From assembly GCA_030323885.1 (NCBI GenBank), contig CM059194.1, positions 31,690,342-31,754,341 on the forward strand: a stretch of DNA of 64,000 nt, read 5' to 3'. The notes beneath the pieces were generated by a model that was not told where the DNA came from, made no database searches, and saw nothing but the letters and a program-made list of their open reading frames with translations. Position 1 is the first letter of the stretch, and each line of letters begins with the position of its first letter. This DNA comes from Branchipolynoe longqiensis (taxonomy: Eukaryota; Annelida; Polychaeta; Phyllodocida; Polynoidae). Positions 44,386 through 55,595 of the stretch are shown here, in pieces. A program made the translations under genes and the position numbers.

Positions 44386-44855
44386 TGTTGGTATTTATAT
44401 AACACAGAGAACCAGGCACCATGTGCCTACATACTGAGTTTGTGTGTTTGTTTGTGTGTGTGTGTGTGTGCGCGCGTGTGCACGCTTGGGAAGGGGAAGG
44501 GGTAATAACAACATAGCTAACTGCTACGAGTATCCCCTTACGGAACACCACTCCTGACATGCGCACAACGGACTTCCAGTACCAGGGAAACATCAGAATA
44601 TGAACATAACGTTAAAACTGTGTAGTGAGACCCACCCACCCACTTTGTTGAGCCACACCAGTGCTGGCCACGTCTAATCGAAGCAGCGCAATAACTGGCA
44701 ACAATGGGGATGTATTGGTTTGAACGGTGAAAACAACACCGGTCGAGGGATGAGCAATATTGACCCCGCCCCGCCTATTTTCTGACAATGTTGAATGAAT
44801 AGATTTGGGTGCGTTGTCACAGACTAAGCTAACATCTAGTGACGAGCTGAGCACG
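44386..44855. other. Non-genic, with a GT microsatellite
   Basis: A (GT)n/(GC GT) run lies at about 44440-44480. No gene is supported. Confidence 0.55.
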
Positions 44856-44859
44856 TTAA

Positions 44860-45195
44860 AGTTGCATAGTCCGATGGATGTGAATTCTTACGACTAGTAC
44901 TAGATTAATAGTTATAATCTTCTTCACATTAATTTGAAACAACTTTTATTGTAAAGGGTTCATTTTTGGAGATATTTAAAGTGAACATTTTCCCAAAGAA
45001 TTGTTAGTGCGTGTACCAAAATGCTGGACATGCACTTTCTTTACTCTTTTTCGAGATGAGCAGTGTAGCACAGGAGCACTGAACTGCAATAACCGCTCAA
45101 TGAGTGCGCCAGTGTCCAAGGTTCGACATATAGGATGACGTCTAGGCTATTGGTTTGGCTTAGAAAATGTGATGCTCATATCGGACTGTGCAGCT
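44860..45195. mobile_element. MITE-A copy, decayed right end
   Basis: It starts AGTTGCATAGTCCGATG after TTAA (44856-44859). The right end reads CGGACTGTGCAGCTTG and the TTAA there has changed to GTAA. Confidence 0.75.
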
Positions 45196-45479
45196 TGTAA
45201 GCACCGGACTCCTGTGCCAGATAGTAACGTAGTTAGTTATTCCGGTACCCATTCTTTTGAACGCATACTCACAAGCCACCTGACGCCACCATCGTCGTGT
45301 GAAGAGAATGTTCAGTGTTTAACAGGAAATAGCTAGCCCGGCTCAACACCAACGTCAACATGTGCATCGGAGGTAGAGATTCCAGACTACATCTGGACCT
45401 CAGTCGCAAACTAGCACTCTTGATTCTATGCACTGTGTGTGAGAGTGTATACATACATATATATTTAAATAACATGTGT

Positions 45480-45539
<60 letters not shown>

Positions 45540-47085
45540 CTATATGTGTGTACCATAAAATGTACAATAGATATATGCATTATATATAATAAAATGTACA
45601 ATATATATATGCATCATATTTGTATAGTATATATAATATCTATATTATATATGTATATTATATATGTATATTATATATATAATATATATATATCATATAT
45701 ATGTCATTTATATAGTATGATATGTTCTCTTGGTCACGTGAGCACCACAAACCTGACCACGTGACCTTGGAAAGTGATACAAACAGCAAATGCACACACC
45801 TGACTAAAGCACAATGCACACGCAGGAGGTTAGCTCCTGCTAAAGTTAGTGGCACCTCAGCCCACACACAACTACTTCATAAACTACGCACACTACTCCA
45901 TACCCACTCTCAACTAAACTATCCACGCATAGGTCAATAGTTAGTCATATCGCAGTTACTCGGTTGAATTCATTCTGTCAGTAATCTCAACACGCGTGTT
46001 GCAGAACACAGAAGAGGGTCATGATGATATGGCCAAATGCGCAGGGCGCTCGCTTCCCACATGCGAGGTTTGTAAGGCTGATTGCTTGCTGAGTGAAACC
46101 AAAGACTTACAAAACTGACACTTGTTGCAACGTTGCCTGGCAATCGGCATTACTAGGATAGGCCAAGGAGCAGTCAGGACGAGGAAGACACATTTGAAAC
46201 TACCACTGCTTACTCATCGAAAGTAGATAGATAAGTAAGACATTGTTTTGAGTTACTTTGAATTTCTTGCTGTCCTTCTGCCGCTGGTGATAAGACAAGA
46301 TGGTATCTGGGCGTTGCCCTGTGCCCAGGTAGTACCGGTAGCAGGTGGCACCTGATAGGGCTTCTAATCATAATCACTATCATCACCCTTGTATGTATTT
46401 AGTGTTATCAATAATAATCATACACATACCAACACTATTGACACAACTTGATTGGGCAGTCTTAAAAGTATACAATTAAATGTTGTCTTTGGAATGTATA
46501 TTCTTGTCTAATCGTTGTCATCAAAATGAAGTATTATCATGTCCAAAGGAAATAAATCGAACACCTCGTACTCAACTTTGTTTTGTTCTCTTCTGGCATC
46601 TAACAGGAAATGACCCGGTGACCTTTTAGACAAATAACACTCTGCCAGACCAACCTTAGCATACAAACTGTAATGCCATGAAGCAGCTGGAGCTTCTACC
46701 TTTTCGAAAAGATACGTATATTTTTGTTAAATAATTACAAAGATCATTACGGACAAGCGCTTATTAGAAACGCAGCAATGTTTCTTTTTTCTGTTTTTTT
46801 TTACATTTTAAAGACTAAATTCCTTTGTCCTCATACTCCTTTCCCACAACAGCAACAATAAAAAAAGGAAACAGATTGTAATTTAGTTTTTCTTTAAATT
46901 GATAACATTTCCGGGAAACCCAAAGCTAAACTAGTTCAAAGATCGGCTAAAAGCAGCTGACGTTTCATGGAGATTCGCTGGGAGACACATGACTAATGAA
47001 TCAGCCACCGACACCAGCCGGTCGGAGTTCCTTCGTGGCACTACGGTAGTCTCTAACCTCAACAAACCAGTGACGCGGGGCAGGA
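45196..47085. other. Non-genic stretch with microsatellites
   Basis: A perfect (TA)n run lies at about 45484-45534, with AT-rich repeats to 45720. A SINE subfamily-2 fragment lies at 46125-46200 (TTGCCTGGCAATCGGCATTA, GGCCAAGGAGCAGTC). No gene is supported; frames across 45360-45764 are repeat translations. Confidence 0.6.
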
Positions 47086-47200
47086 GGGTGGAGGAGAGAT
47101 GGGGAGGGTAGGGGAGTGTAAGGGATGGTAGGGGAGGGTAGCGGAGGGTAGGGGAGGGTAGGGGAAGGTAAGGGAGTAGAGGAGGGGAAGGGACTGGAGG
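47086..47200. repeat. GGGGAGGGTA tandem repeats
   Basis: GGGGAGGGTA-type decamers are repeated on the plus strand. A purine-rich strand of this kind can form triplex or quadruplex structures; that is inference. Confidence 0.8.
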
Positions 47201-47334
47201 AGGGTGGAACTCTCACACACCCTTACAACGCCTCTCACACTTAAAAAAACCCTCACCATAGACTCCTATCACATCTCCACATCACACACACATACACACA
47301 CACACACATACACACACCACCTTCCTCTTCCTCA

Positions 47335-47815
47335 CCACGGACTCCATCCACCTCTCCACACCTCTCCCATGTGTCTCTCACTCAAACAACTATGAACTTT
47401 CTCATCCTCACCAAGGACCCCGCCCGCTTCTCCACACCTCCGCCTTACACCTCTCACACACACATTTACCACCTTCCTTATCCTCACCAAGGACCCCGCC
47501 CGCCTCTCCACACCTCTGCCCCGCACCTCTCACACACACATTTACCACCTTCCTCATACTCACCAAGGACCCCGCCCGCCTCTCCACACCTCCGCCCTGC
47601 ACCTCTCACACACACATTTACCACCTTCCTCATCCTCACCAAGGACCCCGCCCGCCTCTCCACACCTCCGCCCCACACCTCTCACACACACATTTACCAC
47701 CTTCCTCATCCTCACCAAGGACCCCGCCCACCTCTCCACACGTCTGCCCCGCACCTCTCACACACACATTTACCACCTTCCTTATCCTCACCACAGATTC
47801 GCCCCAGCTCTCCCC
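47335..47815. repeat. 76-bp minisatellite 3' of TMEM64
   Basis: A unit with CTCACCAAGGACCCCGCCCG, CTCTCCACACCTC and CACACATTTACCACCTTCCT recurs every 76 bp in about five copies. Minus-strand frames of 64-66 codons start at the same place in successive units because 76 is not a multiple of three. It lies about 115 bp downstream of the TMEM64 stop codon. Confidence 0.92.
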
Positions 47816-47930
47816 GCCTCTCCCCACCTCCCTCACTCAGCCCCCGCCGTCCTCCCTGATCCGGGCCCCCGTGACCCTGCTGCTGCTCGACCCTGCCCGT
47901 GCCGGCGTCTCACACGCTGACGTCCGCTGG

Positions 47931-48170
47931 TCATCTGGGCTCGCCGACCACGCTGTGAACCTTGACCTCCTGTGGCGGGCAGAAGGCGCACACGTCGCCG
48001 TTGAGGGTGAAGGTGGGTGAGGGCTGCTCGGGCTGGTCGCAGGTGAGCGTCGTGGTCGAGTCGTCCCCGGGCGACACGGCGTCCTGCTCGTCGTACTGCC
48101 GGATCGTCTTGTTGATCTCTAGACGCGCCCTGCGCACCACGTAGCACGACAGCACCACCGTCAGCGCCAG
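47931..48170 (-). CDS. TMEM64: TMEM64 homologue, last coding exon
   Basis: The 3' splice site is CTCGCCAG before 48170; the frame runs 79 codons to TGA (47931-47933). It opens with the end of a membrane segment (LALTVVLSCYVVRRARLEIN), then a hydrophilic tail with SPGDDSTTTLTC, CAFCPP and the ending VVGEPR. It joins in phase 0 to the exon at 50121-50282. The region from the last hydrophobic segment into VVRRAR matches the TMEM64 C-terminus; the remaining tail is not conserved as far as I know. TMEM64 is a VTT/DedA-type endoplasmic reticulum protein, reported to affect calcium handling and Wnt signalling in vertebrates. GC content is much higher than the flanks. Confidence 0.82.
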   Translation of the reverse strand: MALTVVLSCYVVRRARLEINKTIRQYDEQDAVSPGDDSTTTLTCDQPEQPSPTFTLNGDVCAFCPPQEVKVHSVVGEPR

Positions 48171-49215
48171 CTGGCGAGCAGAAGGGCAGTTTGCTTTTCA
48201 TTTTAGGTGCATTATTCTATTTAAATACTAACAAATTGGAGGAATGTGTGTATGGCGGTGCCACTGTCAGCACCAGCTGGCGAGCACAAGGGTGGTTTGG
48301 TTTTGATTTTAGGTGTGTTATTCTATTTTAAATTAAATACTAACAAATTAGAGGAATGTGTGTATCATGGCATCACCGTCAGTGCCAGCAAGTGAGCAGA
48401 AGGGCAGTTTGGTTTGTATTTTAGGTATATTATTCTATTTAAATACCAACAAATTAGAGCAATGTGTGTGACAGCGCCACCATCAACACCAGCTGGCGAG
48501 TAGAAGGGTGGTTCGGTTTGTATTTTAGGTGCGTTATTCTATTTAAATACCAACAGATTACAGGAATGTGTCTGATAGCGCCACCATCAACACCAGCTGG
48601 CGAGTAGAAGGGCGGTTTGGTTTTTATTTTAAGTGTGTTATTCTATTTAAATAACAACAAATTAGAGGAGTGGATGTTCGACAGTACCACAATACCACTT
48701 ATTATTACTGTTTAAATCTATTTAAATACCAACAAATTAGAGCAATGTACACATGACAGAAGAACCGTCAGGGTGAGCTGGCAGGTAAGAGAATGTTGGC
48801 CTGGCTTTTGCTTAAGTGTATTTATCTAAATAGCAACACATTAGAGCAATGTACGTGTGTAAGAATCGCCGTCAGTGTAAGCTGGCAAGTAGAAAGGCTG
48901 CTCAGTTTTTGTGTTCAAGTCCACTAATCTATTTAAACACCAATAAGTTACACCAATGTCCGTGTTCTGGAACTACCATCAGCGTCAGCCAACAATTAAA
49001 ACAGCCACCTGGCTTTTATTTAAATGGCATTAATCTATCTAAATGCCAGCAATTGCGGGCAATGTACATGCAAGAGAACGATCATCAGTGCGAGCTGGGA
49101 ATAAAAACAGCGGCTTGGCATGTATTATTCAAATAACAACAAATTAGAGCACCATGTAAGTGACAAAACTGCTGCCAGTACCAGCTCAAAATATAAACAG
49201 CGGCTTGGCTTTTAT
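48150..49215 (-). repeat. ~104-bp intronic minisatellite copying the splice acceptor
   Basis: The unit contains CCAGCTGGCGAG-AGAAGGG, then ATTTTAGGTG-ATTATTCTATTTAAATAC and AACAAATTAGAGGAATGTGTG. Starts (CCAGCTGGCGAG) at 48167, 48273, 48385, 48489 and 48593, then decaying copies to about 49200. The first copy overlaps the real 3' splice site and the first ~20 bases of the TMEM64 terminal exon. Confidence 0.85.
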
Positions 49216-49269
49216 CATTCAATGCATTAATGATAATTAATCATATGCAAATGGGGCTATTATAAGATT

Positions 49270-49335
49270 GATTAATTGATTGGTGGTTTCTTTTCTGTCG
49301 ACAACAAAGGCCATATGCATGGCGAGAAGTGTTTA
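49270..49335 (+). repeat. Repeat family D copy
   Basis: GATTGATTAATTGATTGGTGG then CTGTCGACAACAAAGGCCATAT; related to 33424-33510 and 53816-53905. Confidence 0.5.
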
Positions 49336-49540
49336 AAATTGTATTCTGTCCATTTTCATTTAACCATCACTTTTACACAACGTGTAAAAACACAGAAACA
49401 AATATTTGCAAAAGACACTTAGAAGATAATAGAGACATCATTCTGGGGCAATATTTAAAAATGTATACAATGCCAGTCATGGCTGACCATGTGGAGAGTT
49501 GAAGGAGAGTGCCCTTTACATAGTCTGAGTCCTGCCTTAA

Positions 49541-49897
49541 AATTTGCATAGTTCGATAAAAGCATACACTTTTTTTTTTAAAACAACGCCTATCGAAATT
49601 TGAAGCTACATATCCAATTTAGATATTGTTAATATTAGTGCACTTTTTGAGTGAATCTTATTACATAGAAGGCCATACTAAGTCATTTTAATAGAACATA
49701 TTACCGCTGAAGCCGATGGGGGTTCAGTTTTGACAGGCACGCCAAAATTAATGTTCCGTGTTTACACATCAAATGTCCCCCTAGGTTTGTCATTTAAAAT
49801 GAAAGTTACTTCAATCTAAAGTAATGTAGATTTTAACAAACCTAATATATTTATCTCAGGAAATGACAGAAACCCAAAACCATCGGACTATGCAACT
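49541..49897. mobile_element. MITE-A copy inside the TMEM64 intron
   Basis: TTAA at 49537-49540; ends ATTTGCATAGTTCGAT and ATCGGACTATGCAACT. It lies in the intron between the two visible TMEM64 exons. Confidence 0.78.
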
Positions 49898-49944
49898 TCA
49901 ATGAGCTGCCAACGCAGATGACGGATTGGGGTTGGTTGATTGTT

Positions 49945-50065
49945 GGAGTTTTATGTCCTGGCAACATCTAAGGTCATATCAGGACGGATACCGACTTGTG
50001 ACAGTGTGCACTCAAGGTAACTTTATAGTGCTGCCCCACTGGGAGACTAGGCTGCCAAAACCATA
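49945..50065 (-). repeat. SINE tail inside the TMEM64 intron
   Basis: TTTTATGTCCTGGCAACATC, TAAGGTCATATCAGGACGG and TTTATAGTGCTGCCCCACTG match the SINE distal half on the minus strand. Truncated; it ends about 55 bp from the donor side of the exon at 50121. Confidence 0.8.
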
Positions 50066-50120
50066 CAGCCTTTGCATATTTCAATGGGCTGCCATGACAG
50101 ATGATGACGGAAGCACTGAC

Positions 50121-50282
50121 CTGGATAAAGAAGATGACGTAGGCGGTGATGGTATTGGAGCTGTCTGTCAGCACGGCCTCCATGGAGCGCAGCGTTGTGC
50201 CGATATAGGAGTTGAGCACCTGGGTGGGCAGCAGGCCCACCACGGAGGCCGCCAGGTAGCGCACCAACCCGATCTTGGAGAT
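50121..50282 (-). CDS. TMEM64: TMEM64 homologue, penultimate visible exon
   Basis: 162 bp (54 codons), phase 0 at both ends, with acceptor TTGCAG before 50282 and donor GTCAGT after 50121. It encodes ISKIGLVRYLAASVVGLLPT, QVLNSYIGTTLRSMEAVL and TAYVIFFIQ. GLLPTQ and GTTLRSME are characteristic of TMEM64 within the VTT (SNARE-associated/DedA) domain; the run to FIQ begins the last membrane segment, completed by the next exon. Earlier exons with the rest of the VTT domain would lie at higher coordinates and are not found in this window, so the gene either continues beyond 64000 or is interrupted by the DIRS element. Confidence 0.85.
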
Positions 50283-50575
50283 CTGCAATGCGAATGACGT
50301 CATGAGACCTGCGCGCCCGATCCCATATTAACTTACAGATTAACTTACATATCCTCTTCTGGCTGATCTAGACTCTATTGCGAATAACGTCATCAGACCT
50401 GCGTGCCAAATCCCGCATTAACTTACAGATTAACTAACAGATCCTCTTCCGGCTGCCTAATGCGAATGACGTCATCAGACCTGCGCGCCCGATCCCATAT
50501 TAACTTACAGATTAACTTACAAATCCTCTTCTGGCTGATCTAGACCCTAATGCGAATAACGTGATCAGACCTGCG
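50283..50575 (-). repeat. ~82-92-bp intronic tandem repeats next to the exon
   Basis: TGCGAATGACGTCATGAGACC and close variants occur at 50287, 50379, 50460 and 50550, with GATCCCATATTAACTTACAGAT and CCTCTTCTGGCTG in each unit. The first unit includes the exon's 3' splice-site region (GCATTGCAG on the minus strand). Two units carry the palindrome TGACGTCA, a CRE-like core. Confidence 0.88.
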
Positions 50576-51234
50576 GTATTGTCAAAGCGGCTTTCAGTAT
50601 TCATTGAATGACTTTCAGTAACACATTTACCATGTAAAATTAACAATTACATTCATGATATTCACAAGTAAACTTGAGACTAGACGAAAACACGCGAGGA
50701 CATTATGTCATGGCGATTCCATAACGAAAGTTTGTTTTATTTAACGATGCCTCTCGAGCACATTAGATTTTTATAATCGGCTATTGGACGTCAAAGCGAT
50801 TCCATAACGAAACAAAAAATCCATATTCAGTGTTCGAATCTGTAACAAATATGGAAGAATATCAAGGATGCACAGGTTTGTGACATTGTCAAAGACCTGC
50901 AAAGTGTGACATCATTGCTAGTATTTCAGCTCATGACTTAAAGGCTGTTTTTCTCGTATCTGATTGGCTGCTTTCATGTGGTTAACATTCATATTGCTAA
51001 AAGATGATAAAGTGTTTCGGTTATTTAAACAGTGCAGTGCAATAATGCTCGCTATATTTTCACATTTTATTCTGCTGATGAATTGAGGGGACAACCGATA
51101 CTTTTGTTGCAGATATACTACACATTCACTGATTAAATATTCACTTTTGTAAAGTACAATGCACACAAATTGTCTTTTGCGTGCAACTTTCAGCCAACCA
51201 ATCCCTCAGACAAGTGAAAGATGGCCTGTAAATA
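50576..51234. other. No recognisable gene
   Basis: No TMEM64 exon or other coding region is recognisable on the minus strand here. Confidence 0.5.
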
Positions 51235-51458
51235 GTTGGATGGTTGCTGGGATTTTATGTCCTGGCAACATCTACGGTCATATCAGGATGGGTACCGACT
51301 AGTGACAGTGCACACTCATGGTTACTTTATAGTGCTGCCCCACTGGGAGACCACGCCACCAGCACCATGACCTGATATCCCACTCAGTCACATTATCCTG
51401 ACACTGAGATAACCAGTCCTTGCCCTATCCTATTGATGCCGAGTGCCAGGCTAGATAC
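51235..51458 (-). repeat. tRNA-derived SINE, 5'-truncated
   Basis: It matches the family body from the tail (GTCCTGGCAACATC at 51260) to the central block (GCCGAGTGCCAGGCTAG at 51437-51453). The tRNA-like head is missing. Confidence 0.82.
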
Positions 51459-52356
51459 CCTGCAGCCAGAAGCATTCTTGAGAACATGACTTGGGGGAAA
51501 TTATTGGGAAACCCGGCCTGAAGGTCAGCGCACAATAGAAGTGATAAATAGGAAATTCTATCGTGCTTGGCGGGAGGGGGGAGGTGAGGGGAGGGGGGGA
51601 GGGTGATGTGAGAGTGGGGAGGGGTAGATCGGTGACTAATGGGTCAGTTCTTTGGAAGTCACTTGTAGAAAATTGAGTCATTGGTTTATTTTTACATCAG
51701 TCAATCTTAGTCGCTTTCCAGCCTATATTGTACATTGTAATGCATTTGATCTTCTTAATTTAAGAAAGATTTAATATAATCTCGTTAAAAAACTTATATT
51801 TGTGGGACGTTTCAATAACGCATTTACAAAACCAAAAGGAAAATGTGTGTATGTGGCTCTTTGTCACTGCGTTAAATACTTGGTTTCATGCATAATTGAC
51901 TCGAGTTCCCGAGTCATCAAGAGCCCTGTATATTGTTATTCCACCCATTACAAAAAATATATATATTTATATATTATATATAAACATTAAAAGTAGGAAT
52001 ATGGGAAAGGGACTATAAGTTGGGCAAAAGTCATTCCTGTATGTACCGGTATATGAAAATGTTAACAATTGTGAACGCCTTTTCATCGTTTAATGACATT
52101 TATTCATACATTCTTATTATTGGATCAATTTAATTTATCTCAATATCCCAGTGCCTATTTAAGAATTCACTGGGTGATATATCCCGTTACTATGTATACG
52201 ACTACATGTCAAATAAAGCACATTACAATAATGCTACCAGACACGGCCGTAAAACAATGTAATATTGTCCGTGATATAGACAGGATTGTTTTGAATTTTA
52301 AAGGTCAACTTTCTCTGTATTAATTTCATTATAACCATAGTTTAAGAGTTGGGACC
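51459..52356. other. Non-genic, with a G-rich tract
   Basis: A purine tract GGGAGGGGGGAGGTGAGGGG lies at about 51570-51625. The rest is AT-rich with a short TATA run (51956-51982). No gene is supported. Confidence 0.5.
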
Positions 52357-52360
52357 TTAA

Positions 52361-52696
52361 AGTTGCAGAGTCCAATGAAATATCAAATTTTCAAAACCAA
52401 ACCTATAATATAGATTTGATTCTACATATCAAACTTAGATACTGATGCACTTATTAAGCATTTGTTTCTGCGTAGAAGGCAATACTGAGTCAATTTAACA
52501 GAACCTGTTACTGCAGAAATCTATGGTGTCAGAGTTTTGGCAAGCTTGCCAAAACTAATTTTCCATGTTTGCACCCAAACTATCCAATTAAAATAAAAGT
52601 AACTTTGAACTAATTTAAAGTAGATACTAGTGATCGATCTAATATATTTATCTCAGAAAAAATACAGAAATTCAAAATCATCGGACTATGCAACTT
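52361..52696. mobile_element. MITE-A copy (TTAA target)
   Basis: TTAA flanks at 52357-52360 and 52697-52700. The ends are AGTTGCAGAGTCCAATG and the near-inverse CATCGGACTATGCAACT. Closest to the copy at 5555-5895. Confidence 0.85.
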
Positions 52697-52817
52697 TTAA
52701 TTTCATATTTCTCCTAAGGAAAGTGACTCATCTGACTGGATACTGCAGTTATATTCATTGACCAAGGCGTGACTGTCAAAGGCCGGAGTCTCAGTTTTTT
52801 GGTTTGTTGTTTGTTGT

Positions 52818-53148
52818 TGTTTTACGTCCTAGCAACATCTAAGGTCATATCAGGATGGATACCGATTTGTGACAGTGCACACTCATGGCGACTTTATAGT
52901 GCTGTCCCACTGGGAAACCAGGCCGCCGGCACCATGACCTGGTATCCCACTCAGTCACATTATCCTGACACTGAGCACACCAGTCCTTGCCCTGTCCTAA
53001 TAATGCCGAGCACCTGGCAGGAAGCGACAAGTATCAATTTTTAAGTCATTGGTTTGACTCGACCAGGGTTCGAACCCACGACCTACCAGCACTGGAGACG
53101 GGCGCTCTAACTCATTCGGCCATCCCGTCTGGTCCCGGAGTCTCAGTG
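52818..53148 (-). repeat. Full-length tRNA-derived SINE
   Basis: The most complete copy. On the minus strand, a head with GGATGGCCGAATGAGTTAGA (A box) and GGGTTCGAACCC (B box, about 53066-53077), then the central block (ACTTGTCGCTTCC, GGATAATGTGACTGAGTGGG), the distal block (TTTATAGTGCTG) and a tail ending near TTACGTCCTAGCAAC. Elements like this are transcribed by RNA polymerase III and mobilised by a partner LINE. Confidence 0.85.
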
Positions 53149-53615
53149 GCAAGACAAACCGATCGGTTGGTTGCCAATTAAGACCCTGGCTCTCCGCGAC
53201 CCTTATTTGAGCCGAGTGTCGCATTTCAAGGTCACGTGATGCTGCCTCCAGTGTCCAGCATCGCCTTCTCGTATGTCCACATAGGACTGTAACTGAACCG
53301 TACATTTTGACCACGTGATGGCTGTTTATACACACTGAGTGGACAGTTGCTATGGTGACTAACCTGTCAACACTAGCTCTGCCGGTTTGGGTTATTTGAA
53401 GTGAAATTGTGTACGACTATAATTTATAGCAATTTCGCAACATGCTATGTCCACGACCGTGGCTATTGGCATGTACTGAATGTTCATAAAGACACGGCGG
53501 GAGCTAATAATAAGGATGAATAGCCGGTTAATTCTAGGCTAAATTTCCACATACAGTGGGAGATGTTGCGGAGACCAGTTGGTGTTGCAGGCAAAGGGGG
53601 TGGGTGGTGGGTTGG
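53149..53615. other. No recognisable gene
   Basis: I see nothing to annotate between two SINE-derived segments. Confidence 0.5.
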
Positions 53616-53625
53616 TTGTTGGAGG

Positions 53626-53664
53626 TTTATGGCCTGACAACATCTAAGATTGTCAGGCCATAAA
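53626..53664. repeat. SINE-tail hairpin
   Basis: TTTATGGCCTGACAA and its exact inverse TTGTCAGGCCATAAA are separated by about nine bases. It is formed by the SINE tail and an inverted copy of itself. Confidence 0.8.
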
Positions 53665-53815
53665 CTGATTCTATCAATTATTAATCAAACTTTTCTTTTT
53701 CTATGGGAATTTGTTTCCCTTGACCACAAATATATGATTGTGAGCTTTCTAGTTTAATTAGTGTCTATTGGCACATAATTGATTGTCTGCTTTTACATGT
53801 AAAAGCGATGGTTTG

Positions 53816-53905
53816 AACAAACAGCAAACATTTCTCACCGTGAATATGGCCTATGCTGCCGACACGGCGTAAAGCAACCACCAATCAATCAATCAATCAA
53901 TCAAT
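53816..53905 (-). repeat. Repeat family D copy with (AATC)n
   Basis: On the minus strand: (GATT)n, then GGTGGTTGCTTTACGCCG, TCGGCAGCATAGGCCATAT and CACGGTGAGAAA. It joins directly to the next SINE. Confidence 0.55.
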
Positions 53906-54185
53906 CTAAGGTCATATCAGGATGGGTACCGACTTGTGACAGTACACACTCATGTTGACTTTATAGTGCTGCCCCACTGGGAAATCGGGCTGCCGGTACC
54001 ATGACCCGATATCCCCCATAGTCACATTATCCTGACACTGAGCTAACGAGTCCGTGCCCTATCCCATTAATGCCGAGCACCAGACTAGGAAGCGACAAGT
54101 ATCAATCTCATAAGTCATTGGTTTGACTCGACTGACCTTCTGCAAGCGAGGCCTGCGCTCTACCGATTCGGTCACCGCGCCCGGT
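53906..54185 (-). repeat. tRNA-derived SINE
   Basis: A minus-strand copy with head GGTGACCGAATCGGTAGAGCG (54150-54171) and body to TAAGGTCATATCAGGATGGG. The B-box region is partly lost. Confidence 0.85.
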
Positions 54186-54397
54186 GAGTGGAGTGGGTGG
54201 CAGACCCCTATGATGTAGGCTGTTTGGGGGGTATGTCCCACGGTTCCCCAGATGTAACATTACCGCCATGGCCGAGGCAGGCCCTTAGACAGAACTTAGA
54301 GCCATCAATGGCAGGTAGGAGCAATCATGGAATCCACCTATGTGTCAGTGCCAGACTGTTGCCATGGTTTTTTTTATCGTCTAGGTCAAGCCCTTAA

Positions 54398-55105
54398 TGT
54401 TGCATAATCTATTGGTGTTTTTTGTTTGTTTTTGTTTACCTTCTGCCACTTATTTTTATCATTATGATCTGCTTTAATTTAATCTGAAGAAACTTTTATT
54501 TTAGATGGTTAGCTTATGAGATACTCAAAGTGAAAACATGCCTAATTATTGTTGTATGTGCACACTGAAATGCTTCCAGTACAGGGGTGAAAACCAACCC
54601 ATTAGAAAAGCTGCCGAAGAATTTCGACATACTGGGTTAATTAACTGAGCTGGTAAATTCTTAATTTAAGAAGCACAATATATTCTTTATGTACGTCTTC
54701 ATATTTACCCGCTACTTTTGAGTTGGAAAATATAATAAAACATATACTTTAATGCAATTTAAAAGTGAAATTGACGGCATTCTATGGCCGCCATCTTGTC
54801 TTTTTGCATTCTCTCCCATTTCACCAACTCTGTGTTGATATAAGTAACCATTTGACAGTGGTGCCAGGCATTCTACTTCCCGTTCCATACTAAAGCTATT
54901 TTTGCCTGTATTTAGACTACGTTGTCGTTCACCCCTGTACTGTAAGTACGGGGTGAATCTTTTATCTAGGTAGTCCTATAAGCTTAAAAGTTACTTCAAA
55001 CTAAAGTAAGACAGATTATAACAATCAACCTAATATATTTATCTCAGAAAATGTTGGGGTTTTTAACACACAAAAAACCCACAAAACCATCTGTCTATGC
55101 AACTT
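54398..55105. mobile_element. MITE-A containing a TE-C copy
   Basis: TTAA at 54394-54397 and 55106-55109. The left end is decayed (TGTTGCATAATCTATTGG). A TE-C relative (about 54585-54980, containing GTACGGGGTGAATC and ATGGCCGCCATCTTG) is inserted within it. Confidence 0.75.
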
Positions 55106-55109
55106 TTAA

Positions 55110-55439
55110 AATGCACAGTCCGATGTTTTTGAGTTTCTGTCATTTTATCTGTGATAAATAGATTAACTTGGTTGTTATAATCTACCTTACTTTAGCTTCA
55201 AGAAACTCTTCTCTTAAATGTTTTGAGATATTTACAGTGCAAACATGTCAAAGTAGTTTTGGCAACCATGCCTAAACCAGGCTTCAGCAGTAACAGCTTC
55301 TATTAACTATCTCAGTCTCCCCTTTTATATGGCAACAAATGCTTAATAAGTGCCTCTGTATCTAAGTTTGATATGTAGAATCAATTCTAGATAATTGCTT
55401 TGGCTTTGAAAATGTTATGCTTCATCGGACTATGCAGCT
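55110..55439. mobile_element. MITE-A copy sharing a TTAA with its neighbour
   Basis: It starts AATGCACAGTCCGATG directly after the TTAA at 55106-55109 and ends CATCGGACTATGCAGCT before the TTAA at 55440-55443. Confidence 0.8.
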
Positions 55440-55455
55440 TTAAACTTAAGCTATG

Positions 55456-55524
55456 GATGGTTTGTAATTTGTAATACATTGTAATTTGTAATACCTTGTA
55501 ATTTGTAATACATTGTAATGTGTA
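55456..55524. repeat. Short 17-19-bp tandem repeat
   Basis: TTTGTAATACATTGTAA recurs about four times with minor variation. Confidence 0.8.
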
Positions 55525-55595
55525 GTAAACATAATCCGTTAGTGAGTAAGTAGTGCACACTTGTCGGTTTGAGTAAGGCGTCGGTTTGATATGTA

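Noticed and set aside
45360..45764. 134-codon Tyr/Ile-rich frame
   Set aside because: It translates the (TA)n microsatellite and neighbouring AT repeats.
47332..47859. Four similar 64-66-codon minus-strand frames and a 162-codon plus-strand frame
   Set aside because: They are offset by exactly 76 bp, the period of the minisatellite, and have no independent coding support.
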